Shown: piece by piece, positions 23,953 to 38,500 of the stretch
How the letters are laid out: each line of letters starts with the position of its first letter
Position numbering within the stretch: position 1 is the first letter of the stretch
Source: Paratrimastix pyriformis
Taxonomy: Eukaryota > Preaxostyla > Paratrimastigidae
NCBI GenBank assembly: GCA_027972325.1
Contig: JAPMOS010000051.1
Location: 62,001 to 126,000 of the forward strand
Reading direction: 5' to 3'
Length of the DNA: 64,000 nt
Program-made: the position numbers and the translations under genes
Notes under the pieces: model-generated
Seen by the model: only the letters and a program-made list of their open reading frames with translations
Databases searched by the model: none
Told to the model about the DNA's origin: nothing

Positions 23953-26900
23953 ATGAAAGAAATGAAAGACTCCGCGGCTGAATCGTCCTCTGGGTTGCCG
24001 GGGGACCCTCTGCCACAAATCTCAAGCAGCAAAACCGTCGCTACTGCACGCTCAGCCGACATCCGGCCGGCGTGTCCCTTCACGGAGCTGCCCATCTCCC
24101 CAGAGATTATCGATGGCCTCCATGCTGCGGGGTTCGTGCAGGCTTCGCCAATCCAGGCAATGGCACTGCCCCCTTGTTTAATGGGACGCGGTCCGACCTA
24201 TTCGCCGATTCATTCTGACTGTTATGAAACGATCTAGATGTCATTGCGCAGGCCAAGTCCGGGACGGGGAAGACTTTGGTTTTCTCGATCGCGGCTTTAG
24301 AACACGCGTGGAAGGCCCTCAAGGCCACCCTGTCGCGGCCATTCGACGAGGCGACGAGCGACCCCCGCGTGCTGATCGTGGTCCCCACCCGCGAGGTGGC
24401 CCTGCAGGTCAGCCTCCTCCACCCCGGGGTGCTCGCCGCTGACGCGCCACTCTCCTGGCACATCACCACAGATCCACGACGTCATCCACCTGATCGGGGC
24501 GGGCCTCTTGGTGCCCCCCACGCCGGCCCCCTGCATACACTACCCCTCCGAGGCTCACAGCGGCCCCGTGGGCCCGGTCGGGGAGGAGGGGAAGGAGGAG
24601 GAGATAGGGGAGGCGGCGGGGGACGGGGACGTGGATAGGGACGGGTTCGATGAGAGAATCTTTGCGGCTCCAGCCGTGCGCTTCCGGAAGGACCAGCCGC
24701 TTCCGGACCCCCGACCGCATCACCCGGGCAGTGGCAACAGCCCGACCGTCAGCACCCCAACGAGCACCACCACGGCCACCGCCACAACAACCTCCAGCGC
24801 CAACAGCAACCGCACTACCACGGGCGCACTGTCCATCGCCTCGAGGCCCCTAGAGGCGCCCCATGGGGCCGCGCCCCCGGAGGAGGAGGGCGAGGAGGAG
24901 GGCGAGATCGTCGAAGAGCAGCCCACCGCCAGCCAAACGCCCGCCCCGTCCCCCAACCCAGCGGCGCCTGCACCATCACCGATCCCTGCCCCGTTACCGA
25001 CCTCTGTCGCATCACCGGTCCCTGCCCCAGCCCCCAGTCTTGCACCAGCCCCAGCCCCAGCCCCAGCCCCAGGTGTCCTGCCATCGCAGCCCGCCGTGGC
25101 CGCGTCTCCTCGTGTGGCCCCAGCCACTCCCCTCGCCCTCAGACCCACTCAGGCTGCCCCCGTCCCTATGGGCCCCGCGGCAGGGGAGTCCCCTGGGGCT
25201 GCGGCTCAGCCGCGGCTGAAGTGCGAGGTCTTCATCGGGGGCACGCTCGGCCAGGGCGACCGGCAGCGGCTCGAGGGCTGCCACATCGTCGTCGGCACCC
25301 CCGGTCCGCACCCCCGCCGGTCCCCCCCCGCCGCTACCCTGCACCAATGGCTTTGCCCTCCCCCGCCACTGGGTTTGTGCCCCTGGCGGCTCTCACCACG
25401 CGCGCACCCCCATCTGGCAGGCCGGCTGATCCACCTGCTCCGAGCGCGGCAGCTGAGCACCCGCCGGGTGCGGCTCTTCATCCTGGACGAGGCCGACAAG
25501 CTGCTCGACGAGAACCTCCGCCCCCAGACCAGGTCCGCACCCCCCCCCCCCCCCCCCACCCCCCCACCCCGCCCTTCGGCCCCCGGGCTCCCCTCCGGAT
25601 GCGGCCTCTCACCGCCCGCCCTTCTTCCTCGGATCGGTGCCGCTGCGCACTCGGGTGGTCCTGGCGGTCGCAGCCGGATCTTTGAGGAGCTGCCCCTGTT
25701 CAAGCAGGTCCTGGCCTTCTCGGCCACCTTCCCCCCGGAGGCCCTCCGGCACCTCGAAGTCTGTGCTCACCCCCCCCCCCCCCCCGCGCACTCATCACCA
25801 CCCGAACACTGATCGCCCTGGGGCCTCTGGTGGTGGGGGGCAGGCCTCGATGGCGAGCCCTGTCTTCCTGAGCCTCTGCGGGGGCAGCACCTGCCTGCAG
25901 GGGGTGGCCCAGTGCTTCCACCAGTTCCCCTTCATGCCCCGCCTGGCCGCCCTGCAGCGGGCAAAGGTGGGCCTCCTCGCACAGTCCGCAAAGCCTCCTG
26001 TGACCCCCCTCCCGTCCCGGGAGCTGGTGGGACCCCCGGCAGCCTCGACGACACCTCACCTTTTCCTCGGCCCGGGCGCAGGATTCTGGACGGGTGCCCC
26101 TTCGACCAGTGCGCCGTCTTCTGCCCCACCCAGCAGTCCGCACCCCCTCCCCCCACTCCCCTCCCCGTCTCCTGACAATCATCTCCAACTGGCGCCCGGC
26201 CCCCCTCTGCCTGTCCCGTGTCCGCCTGGGCAGGGTGGACGTCCTGGCGGAGCAGCTGCGGGCGGGCGGGTGGCCCGTGTGCGGGTTGCACGGCCAGATG
26301 GAGCAGGTCGCCCGGACGGAGGCCCTGGAGGCCCTCAGGCAGCACCGCGTCCGCGTCCTGGTCGCCACCGACGTGGTCCGCCCGCCCGCCCGCCCGCCCG
26401 CCCGCCCGCCCGCCCGCCCGCCCGCCCGCCCGCTCGCCCGCTCGCCCGCCCGCCCGCCCGCCCGCCCGCCCGCCCGCCCGCCCGCCCGCCCGCCCGCCCG
26501 CCCGCCCGCCCGCCCGCCGCCTCACGGGAGCTGGGCGGTTCATGTTGGCGCTTCCTCTGCCGGCTATTTCCCTCCATGCTGCTGCTTCGCGGGCCCATGC
26601 TGCGGCATCGTCCGGGGGGGCGCCTCGCATGGCGGGCAGGCAGCGCGCGGGGTGGACGTGCCCAACGTCAACCTGGTGGTGAGCATGGACCTGCCCCACG
26701 ACCCCGAGACATACCTCCACAGGGTCGGCCGGGCGGGCCGCTTGTCTGCGGACGCCTCGAGCGGCGCCGTCGGAGGCCGGGATGGGCGGCCGGGATGGGC
26801 GGCCGGGGGATGGGCGGCCGGGGGATGGGCGGCCGGGGATGGGCGGCCGGGATGGGCGGCCGGGATGGGCGGCCGGGATGGGCGGCCGGGATGGGCGGCC

Positions 26901-27766
26901 GGGGATGGGCGGCCGGGGGGAGGGGCGGCCGGGGAGGGGCGGCCGGGGAGGGGCGGCCGGGGGGAGGGGCGATCGGTGGGTGGGTGGCTCATGTGGCCCT
27001 TGGCTGGGGATGGTGTGGGCAGGCTCGTACGGGCTGGCCGTGACGCTGCTCAGCCACACCGAGCGGGCCGCCTTCGAGGCACTGACGACTCTCTTCGAGG
27101 CCCGGGTGGCGCCCCTGCCCGTGCCGCTGCCCCCGCCCGCCCAGTCCGCTCTGCCCGGCGCCTCCCTTCGCGCCTCCCTCCCGGCCCGGAGCCACCCGAG
27201 CTCATCTCCCGGCCCGCCCTCCCCGTGTGGCGGCCAGGATCGACGCCTTGGTCCGCTCGCTGACCGCGCCGCCACTCGACCCGTCCCTGGCCGCCTCCCT
27301 CAGGCAGCCCGCCGTAGCCACAGCCGCCGCGGCCCCGTCGGTGGTCGTCGCCGGCGCCGCGGCCCCACTGCCCGTCTCCGCCACCCCAGCACTGTCGCCT
27401 GCCTCCGCCCCACCACCATCGCCTGTTTCTGCCGCCCCACCGCCTGTTTCTGCCGGCGCCGCCCCACCGCCTGTCTCCGCAGGCGCAGCACCGCATCCTC
27501 CCTCACCGTCTTCGCCGATCTCGGCTGCGGCCCCACTCGCCCCACTCGCCCCACTCGCCCCACTCGCCCCACCGTCTTCGTTGGTCACCGTGGCCCCTCG
27601 AGGAGCAGCCCGCACCACCTGCCGGCCACTTCTCCCGGCCAGGAGGAGGCGACGCCCCAACCCCAACGGGCCCGAAGGGGCGACCGCAACCGCGCAAGGC
27701 AGGGGCGAAATCCCGGGTGGCTGGCACTGGTGTCCCTGCTGTGGGTGGTGGGTCGTCGATTGGTGA
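23953..27766 (+). CDS. DDX20: DEAD-box RNA helicase, DDX20/Gemin3-like
   Basis: Eleven exons: 23953-24190, 24238-24407, 24472-25303, 25421-25532, 25674-25758, 25844-25983, 26082-26135, 26234-26375, 26640-26743, 27023-27143, 27238-27766; about 842 aa. All helicase motifs are present in order: the Q-motif region ([24 protein letters not shown]), AKSGTGKT (I), PTREVALQ (Ia), VGTPGR (Ib), DEADK (II), SAT (III), VFC (IV), ATD and [12 protein letters not shown] (V), HRVGRAGR (VI). [19 protein letters not shown] and the C-terminal [18 protein letters not shown] run match DDX20/Gemin3, an SMN-complex helicase, better than other DEAD proteins. About 235 low-complexity residues are inserted between motifs Ia and Ib. 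The tail is an Ala/Pro/Ser repeat ending [12 protein letters not shown]. The exon 26640-26743 to 27023 junction is one base out of frame with the sites I can see. Confidence 0.85.
26379..26519. repeat. tetranucleotide repeat (CCCG)n in a DDX20-like intron
   Basis: About 35 copies of CCCG with two CTCG variants fill the intron directly after the GTCCG donor at 26376. Confidence 0.95.
26777..26970. repeat. 13-bp minisatellite (GGATGGGCGGCCG)n in a DDX20-like intron
   Basis: About 13 copies of GGATGGGCGGCCG, degenerating to GGGGAGGGGCGGCCG at the right end. Confidence 0.9.
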
Positions 27767-27850
27767 CAAACAAACTCGCCGTCTTTTCAACCCAGCCCCC
27801 ACCCCGATGGAAAAACAAAACGTCGGTTTGGCCGACATCGATCAAACCCT

Positions 27851-29110
<1,260 letters not shown>

Positions 29111-29557
29111 TTCTCAGTCGATATTGGTAATACTAACCGGGGCGAGTGCGCCAGATTTCTTGACTGGGTGGCAAAACAATGAGAGTTCGGCTTCCGAATT
29201 GTTTGTTTTTGGAAAGGCCGGGTCTTTCGGCAGTTCCAATGCGCTCATGGGATCGGATATGGCCCTTCGACTCGACATAATGGTCCAACGCGCATTCCAA
29301 GACATCGTGAGGAGGCAATACACGATTCAACAAATGAGGTATGTGACGAGTAGGAAGGAGGTCTGCAGGGACGATAACTCTCAACACATTTACGTTGGGT
29401 GGGTGACATTTGGGCAGACATGGAGGCGGGGAAAGAGGGTGTGGAGAGAGAGAGAGAAAGAAAGGGGTTCTCGTGTTCCCATTTCCGGGCCCCGGTGGCT
29501 CGGTTTTCCGGAATATGGGAGGGGGACGGAGGGGGGACGTGTTGCTGGGATCAGCCA
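29111..29557. promoter_or_regulatory. divergent intergenic region, aldolase / giant surface protein 1
   Basis: The 447 bp between divergent starts should hold both promoters. An open stretch near 29,250-29,370 on the plus strand has no recognisable product and is not called a gene. A purine-rich (GAGA) patch lies near 29,440. Confidence 0.4.
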
Positions 29558-32500
29558 ATGGCCCAGTTTTTTCGGGTGCCGAATTTCTGTGACCCCCAGA
29601 GTGAGCTACTAATTTCTCCTTGTTGTTGTGCTCCCGTGCCTCTATTCCTCCTTGTTTTGCTTTGTTGCGTCCTCGTCGAGGGGGCTATCTCAGAGGACCA
29701 TCGATTGGGTCTTCTTGTTTTTTCCCCCTGCCGTTTGATCACCTTCTTTTTTCGGTGCAGGAAACCCATTGGTCCCTTCTGGTCCTTCTCTTCAACACCC
29801 CTCAAGAAGTGCTGAGGAAAACGAAGCTCCATATTTTACGGAGGTCACAGTGAGCTCCTCAAACCCGACCGACCCTTCCCATGGGTACCGAGGGGACACC
29901 CTCACTCTGCAGATCGCTGCCAATGTTGCCCTCTCCACACTGACTGCCCAGTGGGTGTTCTCGTGCAACGGCCCTCCCCAGCAGGCATCCGTGGTCAACT
30001 GGTGGCGGGGCAACGGGGACGTGGTCGATGTCGCGGGGGGTGCCACCTCCACCCCGACTGGGCTGACCTACGACCCGGGCTTTGCCGGCGGGGGCTGCTG
30101 GAGTTTCTCGGAGGCCACGCACCTGCTGGTGGTGAGCCCCAGCCGGCACATCTTCCAACAGCCGGTCGACGCGACGATGGCCTTCCTCATCCGGCCCCGC
30201 TACTTCACGGCCGAGGGGGACCTCTTCTGGACCCGGCCCGACACCGCCGACACGAACCGGTTCAATATGTACCTCAAACGGGCCACCACCTCGTTCTGCA
30301 TGGACTACCGGGCACCCGATAGCGCGTTCCACCCCATCGGGTGCGCGGGGCCCCTGCCGGACAGCGTGTGGACCCAGGTGACCGTCGTCCGGACGGGGGC
30401 CCTCTACTCGTTCTTCTTCAACGGAACCGCCGTAGCGGCTTACACCGACGACAGCGCCCCCTTCCCCGACCTGCCCACCGAGTCGGGCTTCTACATCTCG
30501 GGGCCCCGGCCCGGGTTCGGCTTCACGGGGCAGCTGGGCGAGCTGCTCTTCTTCCAGGCGGCCCTCGGCCCCCTCGAGGTGCGCGACCTCTACCTGCGCA
30601 CGGTCGGGGGCCTCTGCACGGCCGCCACCATGCCGGCCCCGCTGACGGTCATGGGGGCGGCCGAGTGGCGGGCCACCCTCGCCCTCACGGCCGCCATCCC
30701 GCTGGGGCCCATCGGGTTCCGCATCACCGCCGCAGCCGATGCCGGCGGCCAATCGGTCGCCTCGCTGCCCCGCAGCAGCACAACCGCCGGGGCTGTCACC
30801 GTCACGTACGGTCCGTCCCGCCGCCCACCCAAACGAAAATGGAGCGCGAAGGGGCCGCGGGCGAGGGGGAGGGCGTTCGGGCACAGACTTCCTCATCGCT
30901 CTCATGCCGGTCCGGGGGGGGCGACGCAGCGCTGGAGCCGACCCGACTGGACCTGCCCGGGGCGCCCATCCCCTTCCGCACGGAGGTGACGGCGGCCGTG
31001 GGTCTGGCGGCCCGGGTGGTGCAGGGCCTGCCCTTCGGCACGGTGCAGGTCGTGGTGACCGTGACGGCGGGGCTGCTCTCGCTGGACCCGGCCCTGGCCA
31101 TGGGGGCCCTGGCGCCCGTCGACGGCTACCCGGCTGCCGACTGGGCCGCGGGGGCGGCCGCCCTGGGGTTCGCCGGCACCGAGACGGCCGTCAACGGGGC
31201 CCTGGCGGCCCTGCAATTCCGCCTGCCCGCAGGGGCCGGGTCCGCCTCGGCCGCCGTGAGCGCCTCGGGGGCCGCCTCGGGGCAGGGCACCCTGTCGGGC
31301 GGGTTCTCCTTCCTCCAGGACGACGCCTCCCCGAGCCTGTTGGCCCTCACCCTCGCCACCAGCGGCCCCAGCGGGGTGGCGGGGCCCCGGGCCGATGGCC
31401 AGTCGCCCGCGGCCATGGGGGGCGACACTGTGACGGTGACCATCGTGGTCAGCGAGCCCGTGGCGGCCCCGCTGGTGTTCATCGCCGGCCGGGCGGCCGC
31501 TGTGACGGGGGGCCCCACCGCCTGGCAGGCGGCCATCACGGTGGGCCCCGCGGACCCGGCCGGCCAGGCCCAGTTCAGCGTGGCGACCGTCTTCGACCTG
31601 GCCGGCAACCCCATGGCCGGACCCCTCACGAGCGCCACCGCGGGCCCCAGCGTCTTCAGGATCATCGGTCTGGTGACCCTCCCCTTGACGCCCCCCCCCC
31701 CCCCCCCCCCCCCCGCCAATCCGCCCTGCTCTGCGCGCCAGCTGACTCTTCCCTCTCTTCCTCTCCTCCCTTACTCTCTTTCCACACCCCACCGCCAGCT
31801 CCCGTGAGCGGCCTCAGCGAGCACCTCGCGTCCGGCCTGACGGTGGCCGGGGAGCGATACGCGGCCCTGGTGGAGGCCGTCGACCCCAACGGGGCGCCCG
31901 TGGGCTGCACCGCCGCCAACCTCGCCGACAGCCTGGCGGTGGCCTTCGGGGGGGAGACCCCCGCCGGCCTCACATGGCGCTGCGCTCAGGTCCGCCGCCG
32001 CCGCCGCCGCCGCCGCCGCCTTCAGCTACCGCACCCCCCGAGATGTCCCCCGCAGAAGCACATGCCCGCATGTCCACATGCCCACATGCCCCGCACCCTC
32101 TGTTTGGCACATCCGTACGCGTCCTGATGGGCACCCTCTGTTTGGCACATCCCTGTCCTGATGGGCACCCTCTGTTTGCACAGGGCGGCCACCGGTTGGC
32201 GCCCGTGCCGCCGACCTGGTACCACATGAACATGCTCCAGGGGGCCGCCCTGACGGTGCCTCCGGGGTCGAGGATCTACCAGTGGGTCTTCCTGGACCCG
32301 GCCGCGCCCCCGCGGATGCTCTTCATGATGCTCGAGGCGGGCGGGTGGGACCACCGGCCCTACTGGGGCCCCGACCTCATCGGGCAGGACTTCCCCTCGG
32401 ACCCACCCTACGCTCGGGTGGGTGCCGGGCCGCTGCCCCCGCTGGGCCGCTGGACGCGGATCGAGGTGGCCGCCAGCCTGATGGGGCTCGAGGGGGCCAC

Positions 32501-35500
32501 CGTTGCCGGCGTCTCCTGCGCGGCCCGGGACGGCCGGGTGGCCTACGGGGCGGTGGGGGTCCTGGGGGCCGACGGGGCGGAGACGCCCTGGTTCGAGTCG
32601 GCCTTCCCCGGGGCGGCCACCAACCTGCAGTCCGGCACCTTCTGGATGCACTGGGTCTGGCTGGGCCCGGCCAACCTGCTGGACCCCTTTGCGGGGCCCC
32701 TGCAGAGCCCCGCCGGGCCTGCGGTCTTCATGGCCACCTGGGCCCCCACACGGGCGGGCGCCTTCCCCCTGCGGCTCACCACCAACACGGGCGCCCTGCT
32801 GGGCCCTCAGAACGTCACCGTCCTGCCCGGTCCGTGCGACCACCCTTTGCCCCTGCCCCTGCTGCCTGCCCTGCCCCCGCCACACCCTTCACGCCCGTCG
32901 CTCGTCTGGGGGCTCCGGCCGCAGGTCCCATTGCGGCGGCCCAGTGCACTTCCCTGTGCCCCTCGGCGGGGGGCAGCCTGGCCGCCGGGAGCCCGGTCGC
33001 CCTGACTGTGGCGGCCTTCGACCGGTACGGCAACCCGGTCCCCTGCACAGCCGCCCTGGCCTCCGCAGGGGGATTCGGGCTGAGGTGGGACGGCGGCACG
33101 GCCGAGGGTGCGGCCAACTGGACCTGCGCCCCCGATGATGGGACCGGGGGCCAACTCTTCGTGGCTACGGCCGTGCCCCCCACGGCCGCCGGGCCGCACA
33201 GCCTGCAGGTCTTCCTGCGGGCCGACGGGGCCTCCGTGGGAGGGAGCTTCTCCGTCGCCGTCACCCCCGGTCCGTCGCCTGCAGCCACCCATCCCCCGTC
33301 CCGCCTCACGACCACACCTGGGCGCCTCGGCTGCAGGGGCGGTGAGCGGGCCCCAGAGCCGCTACCTGGCGGGCAGCGTGGCCGTGGCGGGGCAGCCCTA
33401 CCCGGTCCTCGTCGCCCCCCGGGACGGGTACGGCAACCCGGTCCCCTGCACGGCCGCGGCCCTGAGCCCGGGCCCCTTCGAGGTGCTGCTGAGCGGCCAG
33501 GCACAGGCCAACCTCACCTGGCGCTGCGCCTACGGCGGCCACCGCAGCCAGCGGGCTGCGGGGCTCCACCAGCACATCCTGACGCCCCCTGCCCCCTGGA
33601 CGGTGCCCGCGGGGGCCCAGCTCTTCGCGTGGGCCTTCCTGGACCCGACCGATCCCCCCACGGCCGTCCTCCTGCAGTGGCACCTGCAGGGCGGCACCTG
33701 GGTCCACCGAGCCTACTGGGGCCCCGACGTGGGCACCACCGGGGCCGTCCTGGCGGGCCCGCTGCCCCCGGCGGGCCGCTGGGTGCGGCTGAGCGTCGCC
33801 GCGGGGGCGGTGGGGCTGCCGGGCGGGACGCTGGTCGACCAGGCGGCCTTCTCGGCCTACGACGGGCGCATGGCCTGGGGCGCCGCCGGGACGGGCGGCC
33901 CCGAAGACGACGGGGCGAGCCCCAGCTGGGTGGAGGGCCCCCTGCCGGCCGGCACGACGACGCTGGCCCCGGGGGGTTTCACCGAGCCCTGGGTGACTTT
34001 GGGCCCGGCCGACCTGCTCGACCCGCTGGGCGCCGGGGCCCCCGACCCGGCCGGGGCGCCCATCTTCGTGGCCAGCTGGGCCCTGACGGTGGCGCCCCCC
34101 GAGGCCCAACTGACCGTGACCACCCCGGACGGGGAGCCGGTGGGGGGTCCCACGGCCGTGACCCTGATCGCGGGTCCGTCCCTCCCCCTCCCTCCCTGCC
34201 CTTCGGTGGCGGCACCTGCCCCCGCACATTCCACATTCCACGCTGCGCTGACACGCAGGACCCCCCGTGGCGGCGACCAGCGAGATCCTGGCGGCCGGGG
34301 AGGCGGAGGCGGGCGTCGCCTATGCTCTGGCGGTGGCCTCGCGGGACGCCTGGGGCAACTCGGCGCTCTGCGGGGCGGCGGCCTGGGCGAGCCCGCTGGA
34401 GGTTTCCCTGGACGGGCTGCCCCTGGGCGGCGCACTCAGCTGGTTCTGCATCGACGCCCCGCCCCGCCGGAGCGAGCCGGCCGCGGCGCCCCGGAGGCAC
34501 CACCTGGCGTGGGATGTCCCGCTGGCGGCCGGCGGGCCCGAGGAGCGCTTCTTCGCATGGGTCTTCCTCGACCCGGCCCAGCCACCCAGCCGGCTGCAGC
34601 TTGGCTTCCAGACGGCCGACGGCTGGCGCGGGGCCGGTTGGGGCCAGTCCCTGGTCGATGGGGGGGTGGCGCCCATGGGGCCGGTGCCCCCTGCGGGCCG
34701 CTGGACGCGCCTGACCGTGCCGACCGAGGCGGTGGGGGTCAACGGGACCCTCGTCACGGCCATGAACTTCACCGCCGACGGGCGGGTCACCTGGGGCGGC
34801 CAGGGCCTGCTGCTGCCCTCGGGCCTGGAGGTGCCCCGCCAGGGCAATATCACGACGACCGACCCCGCCGCCACCGCCGAGAACACCGAAAACGCCGACA
34901 ACGCCGACGGGATGACCCAGCTGGGGCCCTACAACTGGGTCGACCCGTTGGGGCCCATCCCGGCCCTGGGGCTGACCCGCTCCACCAGCCGCGCCGTCTG
35001 GGCGGCCCCCACCATTGCCGGGGCCTACCCGGTGCGGCTCGCCTTCCCCACGGGGGGCGGCGACCTGACGTGGTCCCTCACCGTCGTGGCCGGTCCGCGC
35101 CCTCCAACTCCCACCCCACCACAAACACCCCATCCCGCCATCCGGCCCAACCTCATCCCGTCGCTCTTCCCTCGCGCCCGTCTCCGCCTGGGGGGCTGCT
35201 GCTGCTGCCCAGGTGCGCCCGACGCTGGGACAAGCTCGTGGTCGCTGGTCTGCCCGGGGGGCGGGAGCAGGCTGCGGGCCGGCACGAGCTGCGCGGTGCG
35301 GGTGGCCCTGGCCGACCGGTACGGCAACCCGGTCAACTGCACGGCCGCCACCGCGGCGGGGGCTGCCGGGGGCGATACGGTGGCGGTTCGGCTGAACGGC
35401 ACACAGCCCGACCCGCTCATCGGCTGGGGCTGCTCGGCCGACGGGGGCGCCCTGGTCGGCACCCTGACCCCCACCCGGGCCGGAGAGGACCTGCCCCTGA

Positions 35501-38500
35501 CCGTCCTCCTGGCCGGGGCGCCCTGCACCCCAGGGGCCGCCCTCATCGATGTCACCCCGGGTCCGCCGCCCTCCCCCTCCCCTTCCCCCCCCCCCCCCCC
35601 CCCTCCCCCCGCCTCCCCTGCGGCACGCCGACATGGGCTTTTTCCATCCTCCGCCCCGTGGCCCTGGGGGGCGTGGCGCAGGGTCCCCCGTGGCCAACGC
35701 GAGCAGCCTGACCTTGATCGAGGGGCTGACGGTGGGCCGCCCCGGCACGGCCCGCGTCACGGTGCGCGACCCCTACGGCAACCTGGCCCCCTGCACGCCC
35801 GCTGCCCCGGCCAACTTGTCCCTCGAGCTGCTCTGGGATGGGGCCGCCGACGAGGCGGCCCTGGCCAACGCCACTTGGGGCTGCGGGGAGGGCGGCTCCT
35901 TCGTGGTGACCTTCGTGCCCGTCGCAGCCGCGGGGGCGCACCTTCTGGGGGCGGCGCTGCTCCTCGATGATGGCGGGCGTGCGGCCCTCGCCCCCGATCT
36001 GGTGACCCTCGGAGTGGGTCCGCCCTGCCCCCTCCCCATCCTCCTCCCCCTCCTCCTCCCCATCCTCCCCATCCTCCTCCCCATCCTCCCCATCATTGCC
36101 GGCGAGCCTCTTGCTCCGCCTCCTGGATGGGCATGCGCCCCGAGTCTGCGCCGTCCTGACGATGACGATGTATGGCATGATGGCTGCGCCTTCGTGGGGT
36201 GGGCGCCCAGGTGCGGCCGCGGCGCCCCGGAGCAGCGTCTCTGCGGCGGCGGCGACCACGGCGTGCGACCCCGTCACGGTGGCCATCACGGGCCGCGACC
36301 TGGCCGGCAACCCGGTCTCGTGCGCCGACCCCGCGGCGGGGACCTTCGGGCTGCTGTGGGACGGGGCCGCCCCGCCCAACGGGACCACCTGGTCGTGCGG
36401 CTCCGGATGGCCGGCCCCATTCGTGGCCGCCTTCGCCGAGCCGGTCGCCGGCACGCACAGCCTCGTCCTCACCTGCCCCGACCCGGGGCCGGCCCTCGGC
36501 GGGGGAGGCGGGGCGCAGACCGTCCTGCTCTCACCCGGTCTGCCAATGCGGCAAGATGGAGGGCGATGCACATGGTGACGATGAATGGTGAGGATGAATG
36601 GTGATGATGAATGGTGATGATGAATGGTGATGATGAATGGTGACGATGAGGATGTTTGGATGATGCCGATGCGAGTGAAGGCTGATGATGGACGGATGGC
36701 GTGCCCGATGGAAGATGCGCCTGTTTGGGGAGGGCCTCCGCCACCGGGCGCACGTGACTCTCAACCTGTGGTCGGGTCGGGTTGGGCACGGTCTCGTCTC
36801 GGATGGTCGGGTCGGGTTGGACACGGTCTCGTCTCGGATGGTTGGGGTTGGGGTTGGGGTTGCGGTCTCGCGGTGGGGCGTGCAGGACCCGCGGTGGCCT
36901 TCGAGGTTGCGGGCGTAGCCCCGGGGGCCGTGGGTGCGGGCCAGCCGATGGCCGTCCGGCTGGTGGCCCGGGACGAGCGAGGCAACCTGGTCTCCTGCCT
37001 GGACGACCCTATGGCCGCGGGCCTCCTGACGGCCCTCTGGGACGGGGCTCCCCAGGCCTCCCACTGGGCCTGCAACGGGTCGCTCTTCCAGGGGTCCCTC
37101 GATGCCCCCGCCCTGGCCGGGCCGCACACCCTGGGCCTCTGCGCGGGCGGGGCGCCCCTGGTCAACCTCACCGTCGGGGTCGTCCCCGGTCCGCGCCAGC
37201 CCACGCCCCTCCTCCCTCCACCCTCGGAGCTCCGTCTGCCGCTTTCCCGGGGATCCCGACGCTCCCTCTGACCCCCACCTCCTGACCACCTCCTGACCCC
37301 CACCTCCTGCCCTCCCAGGCTGCCCCGCGCCCGGGGGGAGCGAAGTCCTTCAGGCGACTGGGGGCGGCCCCAACGGGACGGCGGCAGCAGCCGGGGCGGC
37401 CGAGGCTGCGGTGCGGCTGGCGGACGAGCTCGGCAACGGGGTTCCCTGCACGAATGCCACCCCGGCCGCCCTGCCCCCCCTGGGCCTCTCCCTGCTGTGC
37501 GACGGGGTGCCTCTGAGCCCGCCGACCCTGTGGAGCTGCGGGGCCGACGGGACCTTCGTGGGCTCGTTCACCGCGCCCGCCGGGGCCGGCACCCACGTCA
37601 TCACGGCCTCCATCGGCGGAGCGGCGCTCGGGGGCGCCCCAGCAGCCCTCCTCGTCACGGCCGGTCGGTGCGCCACCTCGCCCGCCCCGCCGCCACCGTG
37701 CCCCCCCCCCCCCCCCCCCTGTGTGTCCGCCCTCCTGCACGGCGGCGCTGCCCATCCAACTCACCGTCACTGCTGGGGCTGTGGTGGTGATGGTGGGGGG
37801 CGGATCCTGACCCTTTGCCCTGTGGCTGCTGCAGGCCCGCTGTGGGCCCCGGCCAGCAACGCGAGCCTCATCGCCAGCCCCGCCCAGCTCACGGCAGGCG
37901 TCAACACCACCGTCACCGTGCAGGCCCGGGACTCGTACGGCAACCCCGTGACATGCAGCAACGCCACCGCGGCCAGCGCCTTTCTCCTGCAGGCCTCATG
38001 CCCCGATGGCAGTGGCAGCGGCACGGCCCTGGCGGCCCAGTGGAGCTGCACGACCGGGGCGCCGGCCCTCTTCGCGGCGACCTTCGTCCCCAGCCGGGCG
38101 GGCGCCTGCACCCTGGCCGTGCTCGCCGCCCCGGCCGGGCCCCAAGTGGGACAGACCATCCCGTACACGGTCGTCCACGGTCGGTCGCGGCCCCTTCCCG
38201 TTCCTGTTGTCGACCCTGCCCGCACCTGTGCCGACCCTGGGGTTCCATCCCGCCCCCTCGCCTCCACTGTCATGCCACAGGGCCGGCCTCGCCACTGGGC
38301 AGCACCTTCGCGGCCCCGGGGGGCGCCCAGGCGGGCGAGCAGCTCGTCCTCACGGTGGCCGCCCGGGACGGGGCCGGCAACGAGGTCCCCTGCACCGACT
38401 CGACTGCCTCGGGGGCCTTCGCCCTGCTCTGGGACGGGGCCCCTCCGGTGGGGGTTGCGTGGGGCTGCGCGGGGTCGCTCTTCGAGGTCGCCTTCACGGC

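Noticed and set aside
30739-36604. Long frames on the other two plus frames and on the minus strand across giant gene 1
   Set aside because: High GC suppresses stop codons. Only the frame with conserved repeats and phase-1 junctions shows protein-like composition.
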